Positions 1 to 5,584 of a DNA stretch of 5,584 nucleotides are shown piece after piece. Source of the stretch: Gammaproteobacteria bacterium (lineage in GTDB: Bacteria; Pseudomonadota; Gammaproteobacteria; Pseudomonadales; GM7GCV1). Within the stretch, counting starts at the first letter, position 1. Each line of letters opens with the position of its first letter. The translations under genes and the position numbers were made by a program. Location of the stretch: positions 1 through 5,584 of the forward strand of contig JAURLY010000066.1 of assembly GCA_030830945.1 (NCBI GenBank), written 5' to 3'. Below the pieces are notes generated by a model. That model searched no databases. It saw only the letters and a program-made list of their open reading frames with translations, and was not told the origin of the DNA.

Positions 1-267
1 CATTGGTTGGGCATGGATGTGCATGATGTCGGCGAGTATAAGCTGGACGGTGCCGACAGTGAGTGGCGAGAACTCGAGCCAGGTATGGTGACCACAATTG
101 AACCCGGCATCTACATACATGCGGACAATGACAAAGTTGACGCACGCTGGCGTGGGATTGGCATTCGAATTGAAGACGACGTCCTCATTACGAAGAAAGG
201 CCCGGAAGTAATGACTGATTCAGTTCCTAAAACGGTCTCTGGCATTGAAGACTTAATGCAGTCATGA
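1..267 (+). CDS. pepP: Xaa-Pro aminopeptidase PepP (C-terminal part, 5' end outside window)
   Basis: This is the last 88 codons of a cytoplasmic dinuclear-metal peptidase that removes an N-terminal residue preceding proline. The reading frame is open from base 1 and ends with TGA at 265-267. The visible part covers the end of the pita-bread fold of family M24B. It opens at HWLGMDVHDVG, whose first His corresponds to metal ligand His354 of E. coli PepP and whose second His corresponds to catalytic His361. It continues with TIEPGIYI (Glu ligand, E. coli Glu383) and GIGIRIEDD (Glu ligand, E. coli Glu406). All the active-site residues expected in this segment are intact. The next gene starts inside the stop codon (ATGA), so the two are co-transcribed and probably translationally coupled. 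pepP leading into ubiquinone hydroxylase genes is the usual gammaproteobacterial order. The assignment is secure; only the missing N-terminal part cannot be judged. Confidence 0.95.
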   Translation, partial: HWLGMDVHDVGEYKLDGADSEWRELEPGMVTTIEPGIYIHADNDKVDARWRGIGIRIEDDVLITKKGPEVMTDSVPKTVSGIEDLMQS

Positions 268-1517
268 AAGACCTTCTGGAAGTAGATATAGCCATCGTGG
301 GTGCGGGGCCGGTAGGTTCTGCAGCAGCACTTTCGCTGGCTAATATATCCTCCAGTTTGAAAATTGCCCTGCTGGATCGGGAGCCGTCTTTTGCATTGCC
401 GCCAGATGAACTTGATTTGCGAGTATTTGCGATTAATTCAGGTAGCAGGAGCTTGCTGGAGCAGCTGGGTGTTTGGGCGCATATCGCTGGTCGTCGTGCC
501 TGTGCCTATCAGCGTATGTATGTCTGGGATGCAGAGGGCAGTGGCCATGTGGAATTTTCTGCGAGTGAACTAGGCGTCGATGATCTCGGACATATTGTTG
601 AGGCAGGGATAATCCAGGGAGGCTTGGATGAGCTGATCTCAAAAACGGCCAACATAGATTTACTGCGGCCGGCAGAGATTGAGCACCTAACGGTCGATGA
701 AACAACGGCTGAGATGGTTCTAAAAAATGGGCAGGTAATAAGAACAGGTTTGTTAATCGCCGCGGATGGTGCACGTTCTATGTTGCGTCAGCAGGCTGGA
801 ATACCTGTCATTGAAGATGATTGTGAGCAACAGGCGGTGGTGGCCAATGTTAAATTGGAAAAGGCACACGAGAATTGTGCCTGGCAGATTTTTAGGCCAA
901 CCGGTCCGCTGGCTTTTTTGCCTCTTGTCTCGCCAGACCCCGACAGCGAATCTGCAGATCGTCTCTGTTCTATTGTCTGGACGCTGGATAACGCCGTTGC
1001 CGAGCAGGTGATGGAGCTAACAAATGAGGCATTTGAAGACCGGCTTCAAAAAGCGGTGGAGTCAAGGTTTGGCAAAGTAGAGTTGGTAAGCGATCGGGTA
1101 TCTTTCCCCTTAGTCCAGCGCCATGCAACGGTCTACTCACAAAAAGTGATGGCTCTGCTGGGTGATGCTGCGCATAACGTCCATCCTTTGGCTGGTTTAG
1201 GTGCGAATCTTGGATTTCAGGATGTATGGGTGTTAAGGCAAGAGCTGGAGAGAGCCCATCGCCGAGCGATTCCATTGGGTCACCCTCAAATCCTTGCGCG
1301 TTACCAGCGACAACGTCGGCTGGATAATCAGCTCACACTAAAAACCATGGGGCTTTTTCGGGATACATTTGCTGACCATGGAATCTGGTTAAATGCGATT
1401 CGAAATATGGGATTTAAGGTATTTAACGAATTTTCGCCAGTGAAGCGATTTATTGCTCGCCACGCCCTCATGTCAAAAAACCTGGCGCAGTCCCAGAGTC
1501 CCGAAACGCATTCTTAA
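264..1517 (+). CDS. ubiI: UbiI/VisC-type FAD-dependent ubiquinone biosynthesis hydroxylase
   Basis: This 417-residue flavoprotein monooxygenase belongs to the UbiH/UbiF/UbiI/COQ6 family, which hydroxylates the aromatic ring of the polyprenylated ubiquinone precursor using FAD, NAD(P)H and O2. Motifs visible in order are the FAD-binding IVGAGPVGS (Gly13, Gly15, Gly18), acidic Asp38 at the end of the second strand, the DG motif AADGAR (166-171), and the GD motif LLGDAAH (298-304) followed by HPLAGLGANLG (307-317). UbiI is preferred over UbiH because of DLRVFAIN (51-58), RRACAY...VWD (77-89) and LGHIVE (108-113), which resemble E. coli and Pseudomonas VisC/UbiI. Some stretches (WQIFRPTGPLAFLPL, FPLVQRHA) also recall UbiF, so C5 versus C6 regiospecificity is not proven. 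Leu312 replaces the normally conserved Gln of the family signature. The ATG at 264 overlaps the pepP stop and has no clear Shine-Dalgarno, which fits translational coupling. Length is normal for the family (about 400). Confidence 0.88.
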   Translation: MKDLLEVDIAIVGAGPVGSAAALSLANISSSLKIALLDREPSFALPPDELDLRVFAINSGSRSLLEQLGVWAHIAGRRACAYQRMYVWDAEGSGHVEFSASELGVDDLGHIVEAGIIQGGLDELISKTANIDLLRPAEIEHLTVDETTAEMVLKNGQVIRTGLLIAADGARSMLRQQAGIPVIEDDCEQQAVVANVKLEKAHENCAWQIFRPTGPLAFLPLVSPDPDSESADRLCSIVWTLDNAVAEQVMELTNEAFEDRLQKAVESRFGKVELVSDRVSFPLVQRHATVYSQKVMALLGDAAHNVHPLAGLGANLGFQDVWVLRQELERAHRRAIPLGHPQILARYQRQRRLDNQLTLKTMGLFRDTFADHGIWLNAIRNMGFKVFNEFSPVKRFIARHALMSKNLAQSQSPETHS

Positions 1518-1533
1518 AAAAAACTAAACAAAA

Positions 1534-1553
1534 GCAAATAGGTATTATTCTCA
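1534..1553 (+). promoter_or_regulatory. Candidate Fur operator upstream of the iron transporter
   Basis: The 19-mer GCAAATAGGTATTATTCTC (1534-1552) matches the classical Fur box GATAATGATAATCATTATC at 11 of 19 positions. In the 7-1-7 view the right half-site ATTCTCA (1547-1553) is perfect against TGAGAATnATTCTCA, while the left half matches 4 of 7. A TATTAT hexamer (1543-1548) that could act as a -10 element lies inside the site, so Fur-Fe(II) bound there would block transcription; no convincing -35 was found. The site is about 55 bases before the start of the iron-binding protein gene, where Fur control is expected. The match is moderate and was counted by eye. Confidence 0.5.
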
Positions 1554-1594
1554 ATAAAGCGGTATCATGCGCGCCAAATGTTTGATATTGGTTC

Positions 1595-1598
1595 AGGA
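1595..1598 (+). promoter_or_regulatory. Ribosome binding site of fbpA, deciding the start
   Basis: AGGA ends 8 bases before the ATG at 1607. The other in-frame ATG at 1634 (codon 10) has no purine-rich stretch at a proper distance, although starting there would give a more compact lipoprotein signal peptide beginning MRK. The upstream start is therefore preferred. Confidence 0.6.
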
Positions 1599-1606
1599 TT
1601 TAGTTT

Positions 1607-2680
1607 ATGAAGTCTATTGTCTGTCTCGGTCTGATGCGCAAGGTGATGGTTGTTTCCGCCGCTTTTGTTTTTGCAGCTCTTCTGAGTGCATGCTCAGATC
1701 AAGAGGAAACTTCCGGGACAAACCATGGCCCAGATAGTAGTGAGCCAGAGGTGGTTACCGTTTACTCAGCCAGGGCGGAGCATTTAATAAAACCCTTATT
1801 TGATGAGTTCACGGCGGAAACGGGAATTCGAGTTCAATACACAACCGATACCGAAGCGGCTCTGATAGCACGTCTGCAAACTGAGCAGGATCGCACACCC
1901 GCCGATGCGTTGTTAACCGTAGATGCCGGTAATCTTTGGCATGCGGCAGAGGTCGATATGTTGCAACCTATTAACAGCGAGATTGTCCGGGAAAATGTAC
2001 CTGATTATCTGCGTGCATCAGACGATAGCTGGGCTGCACTATCTATTCGCGCGCGAACCATAGTTTATAGCACGGCTCGGGTAGATCCTGCTGAGCTATC
2101 GACATATGAGGCGCTGGCGGATGAAAAATGGTTTGGTCGTCTCTGCTTGCGTACGTCTGCAAAGGTTTATAACCAGTCTCTGGTTGCGTCGATGATCGAT
2201 GCCCTTGGTGAAGAACGAACAGAAGACATCGTGAGTGGCTGGGTGAAGAACCTGGCAGTAGATCCTATGAGTAACGATGTCATGGTGATTCAGGCCATAG
2301 AAGCCGGGGTATGCGATGCAGGTATCGTGAACACATATTACTTCGGTCGCCAGGAAGCTGAAAACCCGGAGATACCCGTAGCTCTTTTTTGGCCCAACCA
2401 GGAAGGTCGGGGAGTGCATATCAATATTTCGGGCATGGGAATTACCCGTTATGCCAAACATCCCGAATTGGCTCGTCAGTTAATCGATTGGCTCTCTTAT
2501 GAGAAAGCACAAAAAGACTTTGCTGGCCTTAATAAAGAATACCCGGTCAATCCGAAAGTTGACCCTGTGCCCGAGGTTCAGGCATGGGGTAATTTCAAAC
2601 GGGACCCAATAAACGTAGAACAGCTGGGGGCATTGCAGGCGGATGCTATTCGGCTAATGGATCGTGCCGGCTATCGATAG
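1607..2680 (+). CDS. fbpA: Ferric-iron ABC transporter substrate-binding lipoprotein (FbpA/FutA/IdiA type)
   Basis: This 357-residue binding protein captures Fe(III) in the periplasm and hands it to the permease encoded next. The N-terminus is a lipoprotein signal: Met-Lys start, Arg11-Lys12, a hydrophobic stretch (13-26) and lipobox L26-S27-A28-C29. A Ser/Glu/Asp-rich linker (30-47) tethers the mature domain. The mature domain starts with VVTVYSARAEHLIKP (49-63), then TPADALLTVDAG (97-108), RARTIVYS (148-155), VYNQS (187-191), NTYYFGR (242-248), HINISGMG (271-278) and EYPVNP (311-316), all family hallmarks. Tyr188 and the Tyr244-Tyr245 pair are the probable iron ligands; their 56-residue spacing equals that of Tyr142/198/199 in Mannheimia haemolytica FbpA and of Tyr185/241/242 in FutA1. 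The Neisseria-type N-terminal His ligand is absent, as expected for the tyrosine-only class. Iron specificity is inferred from the motifs. A thiamine-binding (ThiB) role is less likely because of the YY and VYNQS motifs. Confidence 0.92.
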   Translation: MKSIVCLGLMRKVMVVSAAFVFAALLSACSDQEETSGTNHGPDSSEPEVVTVYSARAEHLIKPLFDEFTAETGIRVQYTTDTEAALIARLQTEQDRTPADALLTVDAGNLWHAAEVDMLQPINSEIVRENVPDYLRASDDSWAALSIRARTIVYSTARVDPAELSTYEALADEKWFGRLCLRTSAKVYNQSLVASMIDALGEERTEDIVSGWVKNLAVDPMSNDVMVIQAIEAGVCDAGIVNTYYFGRQEAENPEIPVALFWPNQEGRGVHINISGMGITRYAKHPELARQLIDWLSYEKAQKDFAGLNKEYPVNPKVDPVPEVQAWGNFKRDPINVEQLGALQADAIRLMDRAGYR

Positions 2681-2684
2681 CGGC
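2666..2684 (+). repeat. Small palindrome at the fbpA stop codon, between fbpA and fbpB
   Basis: GCTATCGATAGC (2670-2681) is a perfect 12-base palindrome covering the last codons and TAG stop of fbpA. Skipping one G (2669) extends the pairing by GCC/GGC (2666-2668 with 2682-2684). As RNA it would form a 7-bp stem with one bulge and a UCGA loop. There is no following U-tract, so it is not an intrinsic terminator. A role in mRNA stability or as a protein-binding site is possible but unproven. Confidence 0.35.
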
Positions 2685-2707
2685 AATTCTGTCAGGCCCA
2701 CAAGAGA

Positions 2708-4339
2708 ATGAATGTCCCTCAAGCGCTTTATCGATTGCCACTGGTGCTCATGTGCTTGCTGGTCTCTGCCCCTCTGTTGATGCTTTTTAAAACCTGGTTA
2801 TCCCTGGATACAGCTATTTGGCAGCATCTATGGGAAACACAGATGCTAGAATTGGTGAGAAATACCCTGATATTGTTGTTTGGTGTAGGTATAGGGGTTT
2901 CAGTCATTGGGGTTTCCCTGGCTTGGCTAACTGCGAACTGCAGCTTTCCGGGACACAGGTTTTTCGATTGGGCGCTTATTCTTCCCCTGGCTATCCCTGC
3001 TTATGTGCTTGCCTTTGTCACACTTGGCATCTATGACTTTGGCGGCATATTTCAGACGATATTGCGTTCCCTGGGGTATCAAGGATTCTTTGATGCGCGC
3101 AACCCATTCATGGTTGTTTGGGTAATGACCGCTGTTTTATACCCTTATGTTTACTTGTTGGTCCGGGCATCATTTATTGCCCAGGGCAACCATCTTATTG
3201 AAGTGGCTCGAGTATTGGGTCGCAGCCCATGGGCCGCTTTTTTCGAGGTTTCTTTGCCGGCGATAAGACCTGCACTGGTCGCGGGTATGTCATTGGCGCT
3301 GATGGAAGCCCTTGCAGATTTTGGCGCAGTCTCTATTTTTGGCTTTAATACCTTCACAACCGCCATCTATAAATCCTGGATTAGTCTCTTTAGTCTGCAA
3401 ACGGCGGCCCAGCTCTCCACGCTCTTATTACTTTTTGTAATGCTATGTTTGTTTAGTGAAAAGCTGAGCAGTAAAGCAATACGTCGACAAGGGCGCACGC
3501 TGTCCCGCAAACGTGAACTTATCCCTCTTCAGGGAAGTAGCAAATGGATCGCCACTTCCTTCTGTTCGCTGGTGTTTATCCTGACTGTCGTTGCTCCATT
3601 AATGCAGTTGTTGGTTTGGACGGCGCCAATTATTTCGGGATTACTTGAGCCTGAATTTTTGGAGGTGATTGCCAGAACCTTTATGTTGGCTGCGCTGGCG
3701 GCCTTTCTGGTCGTTGTTATTGCTATTGCTGTAACGACGGTATCATTCTCTGATTTGAGACGTTCATCAGCAGGTTCTCGTTTCTGGAGTGAATTTGCCA
3801 GTCTGGGCTACGCGCTGCCAGGCTCGGTTCTGGCGATTGGAATTATGCTCGCTTTGGGTGGGCTTGATGCATTGATTGCCAATACCGGTATTGGCGCGCC
3901 AGTCTTGCTTGGGTCATTGTTGGGTATGATTTTGGCTTACTTGATTCGCTTTTTTCGTCCAGGTTATGGCGCAGTGAGAACGGGGTTCTCCGCGTTACAC
4001 CAGAATTATCTGGACGCGTCTGCTTTGATGGGCGTTACCGGTTGGCAGAGATTTCGGCGATTGAGTTTGCCGTTGTTACTCCCCGGGGTTATGACAGGTG
4101 GGTTGCTGGTCTTTGTTGACGTCATCAAGGAAATGCCCGCCAGCTTGCTTTTGCGCCCCTTCGGTTGGGATACCTTGGCGATTAAGCTTTATCAGCTAAC
4201 CTCAGAGGGAGAATGGCAGAGAGCCGCGCTACCGGCTTTGGCTTTGGTTTTGGTCAGTCTGCTGCCGGTTGTTTTATTAATCTATCGCTCCCGGTCATCA
4301 CCCTCAGGTATTAAGCATAGCGAGCTTCCTGCCGCCTGA
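2708..4339 (+). CDS. fbpB: Ferric-iron ABC transporter permease, two fused membrane domains (FbpB type)
   Basis: This 543-residue inner-membrane protein forms the translocation channel for iron delivered by FbpA. It has two tandem binding-protein-dependent permease domains of about six membrane segments each. They are separated by a strongly basic cytoplasmic linker (about 251-279, rich in Lys and Arg). Each half carries an EAA loop that docks the ATPase: EVARVLGRSPWAAFFEVSLP (165-184) and DASALMGVTGWQRFRRLSLP (436-455), with the invariant Gly at 171 and 442 and LP at 183-184 and 454-455. Length and architecture match FbpB/SfuB/FutB. The start at 2708 lies 27 bases after the fbpA stop. Ribosome binding is weak: AGG at 2694-2696 is 11 bases away and AAGAG is only one base away, which may keep permease synthesis below that of the binding protein. 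No ATP-binding subunit gene follows, so the ATPase must come from elsewhere. ThiP has the same topology, but the adjacent FbpA favours iron. Confidence 0.92.
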   Translation: MNVPQALYRLPLVLMCLLVSAPLLMLFKTWLSLDTAIWQHLWETQMLELVRNTLILLFGVGIGVSVIGVSLAWLTANCSFPGHRFFDWALILPLAIPAYVLAFVTLGIYDFGGIFQTILRSLGYQGFFDARNPFMVVWVMTAVLYPYVYLLVRASFIAQGNHLIEVARVLGRSPWAAFFEVSLPAIRPALVAGMSLALMEALADFGAVSIFGFNTFTTAIYKSWISLFSLQTAAQLSTLLLLFVMLCLFSEKLSSKAIRRQGRTLSRKRELIPLQGSSKWIATSFCSLVFILTVVAPLMQLLVWTAPIISGLLEPEFLEVIARTFMLAALAAFLVVVIAIAVTTVSFSDLRRSSAGSRFWSEFASLGYALPGSVLAIGIMLALGGLDALIANTGIGAPVLLGSLLGMILAYLIRFFRPGYGAVRTGFSALHQNYLDASALMGVTGWQRFRRLSLPLLLPGVMTGGLLVFVDVIKEMPASLLLRPFGWDTLAIKLYQLTSEGEWQRAALPALALVLVSLLPVVLLIYRSRSSPSGIKHSELPAA

Positions 4340-4392
4340 ATTCAATAAACCAGTATATTGGCTGGCAGGGCACCTTGCTGCACAATGACCTG

Positions 4393-5584
4393 ATGCTTAA
4401 TCGAACCAGCTATACCCTCTTGACCACAGCACTAGCCCCGGTGGCTGTCGCTCGTTTGCTTTTGCTTTCAAGGAAGCACGCAGGGTATGGGGCCAATATC
4501 GCGCAGCGCTTTGGGCGCATCGACTTTTCTACCCAGGGCACCCACTGTCTTTGGCTGCATGCGGTATCCGTGGGGGAAGTCATCGCCAGCGAACCTTTTG
4601 TGAATGGCTTAATGAAAGACTATCCAGATTTTTCAATCTGTATCACCAATACCACACCTACTGGGGCTGAGCAGGTTGCCCGATCTTTTAGTCGCTGGGG
4701 CGATCGGATTCACCAAACCTACGCCCCCTATGATTTGCCCGGCAGTATCGAAAGATTTTTAGATAAATTGAGGCCGGTTGGTCTGGTTTTGATGGAGACG
4801 GAATTATGGCCTAACTGGTTAGCCGCCGTGCATGAACGTGGTGTTCCCTGTCTATTAATGAATGCGCGAATGTCGGAAAAGTCGTTTCGTGGCTACCAAA
4901 AGCTGGGGAAGTTGGCCACGGAAATGATGTCGCATATAACAGTTGTCAGCGCCCAGACCCGGGCGGATGCCGAGCACTTTGAAACGCTTGGCGCAGCTAA
5001 TGTAAAAGTTACGGGCAGTCTCAAATCGGAATACGAACTGAGCGATCAGGAGCGTGACCTGTGCTATCAGCTGGCTAAGCAATTTGGCATACCAACCCGG
5101 GAAAAAGTAGTCGTGGCTGGCAGTACTCATGAGGGTGAGGAACCTTTATTGGTTGAGGCCTTTATGCAGCTTTGGGAAAAAGACCCCGGACTGAGATTGG
5201 TGTTGGCCCCACGTCACCCGGATCGGTGTAAATCTATTGCCCTTATGATTGATCAGAAGGGGTTGGGTTATCGTTGGCGAACTCAGGATATAGCGCTTGA
5301 TGATCAGGCCCCCATTTTACTTTGCGACAAACTGGGTGAGCTGCGAGCGATATATGGGTTGGGAAAACTTGCTTTTATCGGCGGCACGTTGATTGACCAT
5401 GGTGGTCACAACCCATTGGAGCCAGCTGCTTGGGGAATGGCGATTTCCGCGGGATCCTCACAGCGTAATTTCGACCAAATATTTAATGCCCTCGAAGAGA
5501 GCGGCGCCATGCATCGAGTGAGCTCAAATCTGGACAGCCTGGTTTCTGGGCTGTCAGACATGCTGCTTAACCCACAAAAAATGG
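4393..5584 (+). CDS. waaA: 3-deoxy-D-manno-octulosonic acid (Kdo) transferase WaaA/KdtA (3' end outside window)
   Basis: The enzyme transfers Kdo from CMP-Kdo to lipid IVA at the cytoplasmic face of the inner membrane, building the lipopolysaccharide inner core. The frame is open from after a TAG at 4318-4320 to the window edge, giving 397 codons; E. coli WaaA has 425, so only the C-terminal tail is missing. An N-terminal hydrophobic anchor (about 7-25) is followed by HAVSVGE (56-62), where Glu62 matches the catalytic base. Further motifs are METELWPN (134-141), NARMS, TGSLK (207-211), GSTHEGEE (243-250), APRHPDR, CDKLGEL, FIGGTLIDHGGHNPLE (328-343) and NFDQ. ATG 4393 is chosen because its offset to Tyr7 fits E. 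coli WaaA. It lacks a Shine-Dalgarno; TTG at 4375, preceded by AGGG at 4367-4370, is an alternative adding six residues. At residues 354-360 the usual GPH(S/T)xNF motif reads GSSQRNF, apparently through two compensating one-base indels. Confidence 0.94.
   Translation, partial: MLNRTSYTLLTTALAPVAVARLLLLSRKHAGYGANIAQRFGRIDFSTQGTHCLWLHAVSVGEVIASEPFVNGLMKDYPDFSICITNTTPTGAEQVARSFSRWGDRIHQTYAPYDLPGSIERFLDKLRPVGLVLMETELWPNWLAAVHERGVPCLLMNARMSEKSFRGYQKLGKLATEMMSHITVVSAQTRADAEHFETLGAANVKVTGSLKSEYELSDQERDLCYQLAKQFGIPTREKVVVAGSTHEGEEPLLVEAFMQLWEKDPGLRLVLAPRHPDRCKSIALMIDQKGLGYRWRTQDIALDDQAPILLCDKLGELRAIYGLGKLAFIGGTLIDHGGHNPLEPAAWGMAISAGSSQRNFDQIFNALEESGAMHRVSSNLDSLVSGLSDMLLNPQKM

Noticed and set aside
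433..1275. Antisense open frames at 433-774 and 970-1275 and same-strand frames at 364-573 and 766-1011
   Set aside because: They lie inside ubiI, whose own frame carries all family motifs; their translations show no recognisable domain and look like out-of-frame products.
1515..1523. Run of eight A residues after the ubiI stop as a terminator
   Set aside because: It is an A-tract on the coding strand without a stem-loop; a terminator for ubiI would need a hairpin followed by T residues.
2096..2461. Minus-strand open frame of 121 codons
   Set aside because: It is fully inside fbpA and shows no recognisable motif; the + strand frame there encodes the iron-ligand tyrosines.
2823..2847. Inverted repeat AGCATCT / AGATGCT with an 11-base loop
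   Set aside because: A 7-bp stem with a loop of this size is expected a few times by chance in 5.6 kb, and it lies inside the fbpB coding region with no regulatory context.
2818..3366. Open frames at 2818-3036 (+) and 3151-3366 (-)
   Set aside because: Both overlap the permease coding sequence and have no domain or independent start signal.
1607..4339. Thiamine importer (ThiB-ThiP) as an alternative identity for the transporter
   Set aside because: The binding protein has the tyrosine ligands with FbpA/FutA spacing and the EYPVNP and NISG motifs of the ferric-binding family, and a Fur-like site lies upstream.
4328..4369. CCTGCC / GGCAGG pairing around the fbpB stop as a terminator
   Set aside because: Only 6 bp with a 30-base loop and no following T-tract, so it is not a credible intrinsic terminator.
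4855..5130. Minus-strand open frame of 91 codons
   Set aside because: It lies inside waaA, whose frame here encodes conserved motifs (NARMS, GSLK, GSTHEGEE).
1..5584. A novel defence, mobile or otherwise undescribed system
   Set aside because: All coding space is occupied by five recognisable housekeeping or transport genes, and no array, insertion sequence, tRNA or unexplained large structure is visible.

Overview
The window reads as ordinary chromosomal sequence from a gammaproteobacterium of intermediate GC content. The evidence is a ubiquinone hydroxylase gene overlapping pepP, as in the gammaproteobacterial pepP-ubiH-ubiI cluster; a Kdo transferase gene for Gram-negative lipopolysaccharide; and a two-gene ferric-iron ABC importer. 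A marine lineage near the Cellvibrionales is a guess from protein flavour only. All five genes are on the + strand and packed tightly, with no gap over 90 bases, and no RNA gene, mobile element or CRISPR array was seen.

Layout. Bases 1-267 hold the C-terminal end of pepP (Xaa-Pro aminopeptidase). Bases 264-1517 hold a UbiI/VisC-type FAD monooxygenase of ubiquinone synthesis, joined to pepP by an ATGA stop-start overlap. Bases 1518-1606 form an AT-rich intergenic region with a candidate Fur operator and a good ribosome binding site. Bases 1607-2680 encode a ferric-ion-binding lipoprotein (FbpA/FutA/IdiA type). Bases 2708-4339 encode its two-domain permease (FbpB type). Bases 4340-4392 are a short gap without a convincing terminator. 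From 4393 to the window edge lies waaA (kdtA), Kdo transferase, which lacks its last few dozen residues here.

How the genes work together. The first two genes form the end of a pepP-ubi operon. The next two form an iron-uptake operon, probably iron-repressed, but the ATPase subunit is not in the window. waaA is a housekeeping lipopolysaccharide gene that may start from its own promoter inside fbpB or be read through from it.

No previously undescribed system is evident. The points most worth a second look are: a spot in waaA where the conserved GPH(S/T)xNF motif appears to have been lost by two compensating one-base indels; the absence of ubiH between pepP and ubiI; a Gln-to-Leu change in the UbiH/COQ6 signature; the missing FbpC ATPase; and a lipoprotein sorting signal on FbpA that would not predict inner-membrane retention under the E. 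coli rule.
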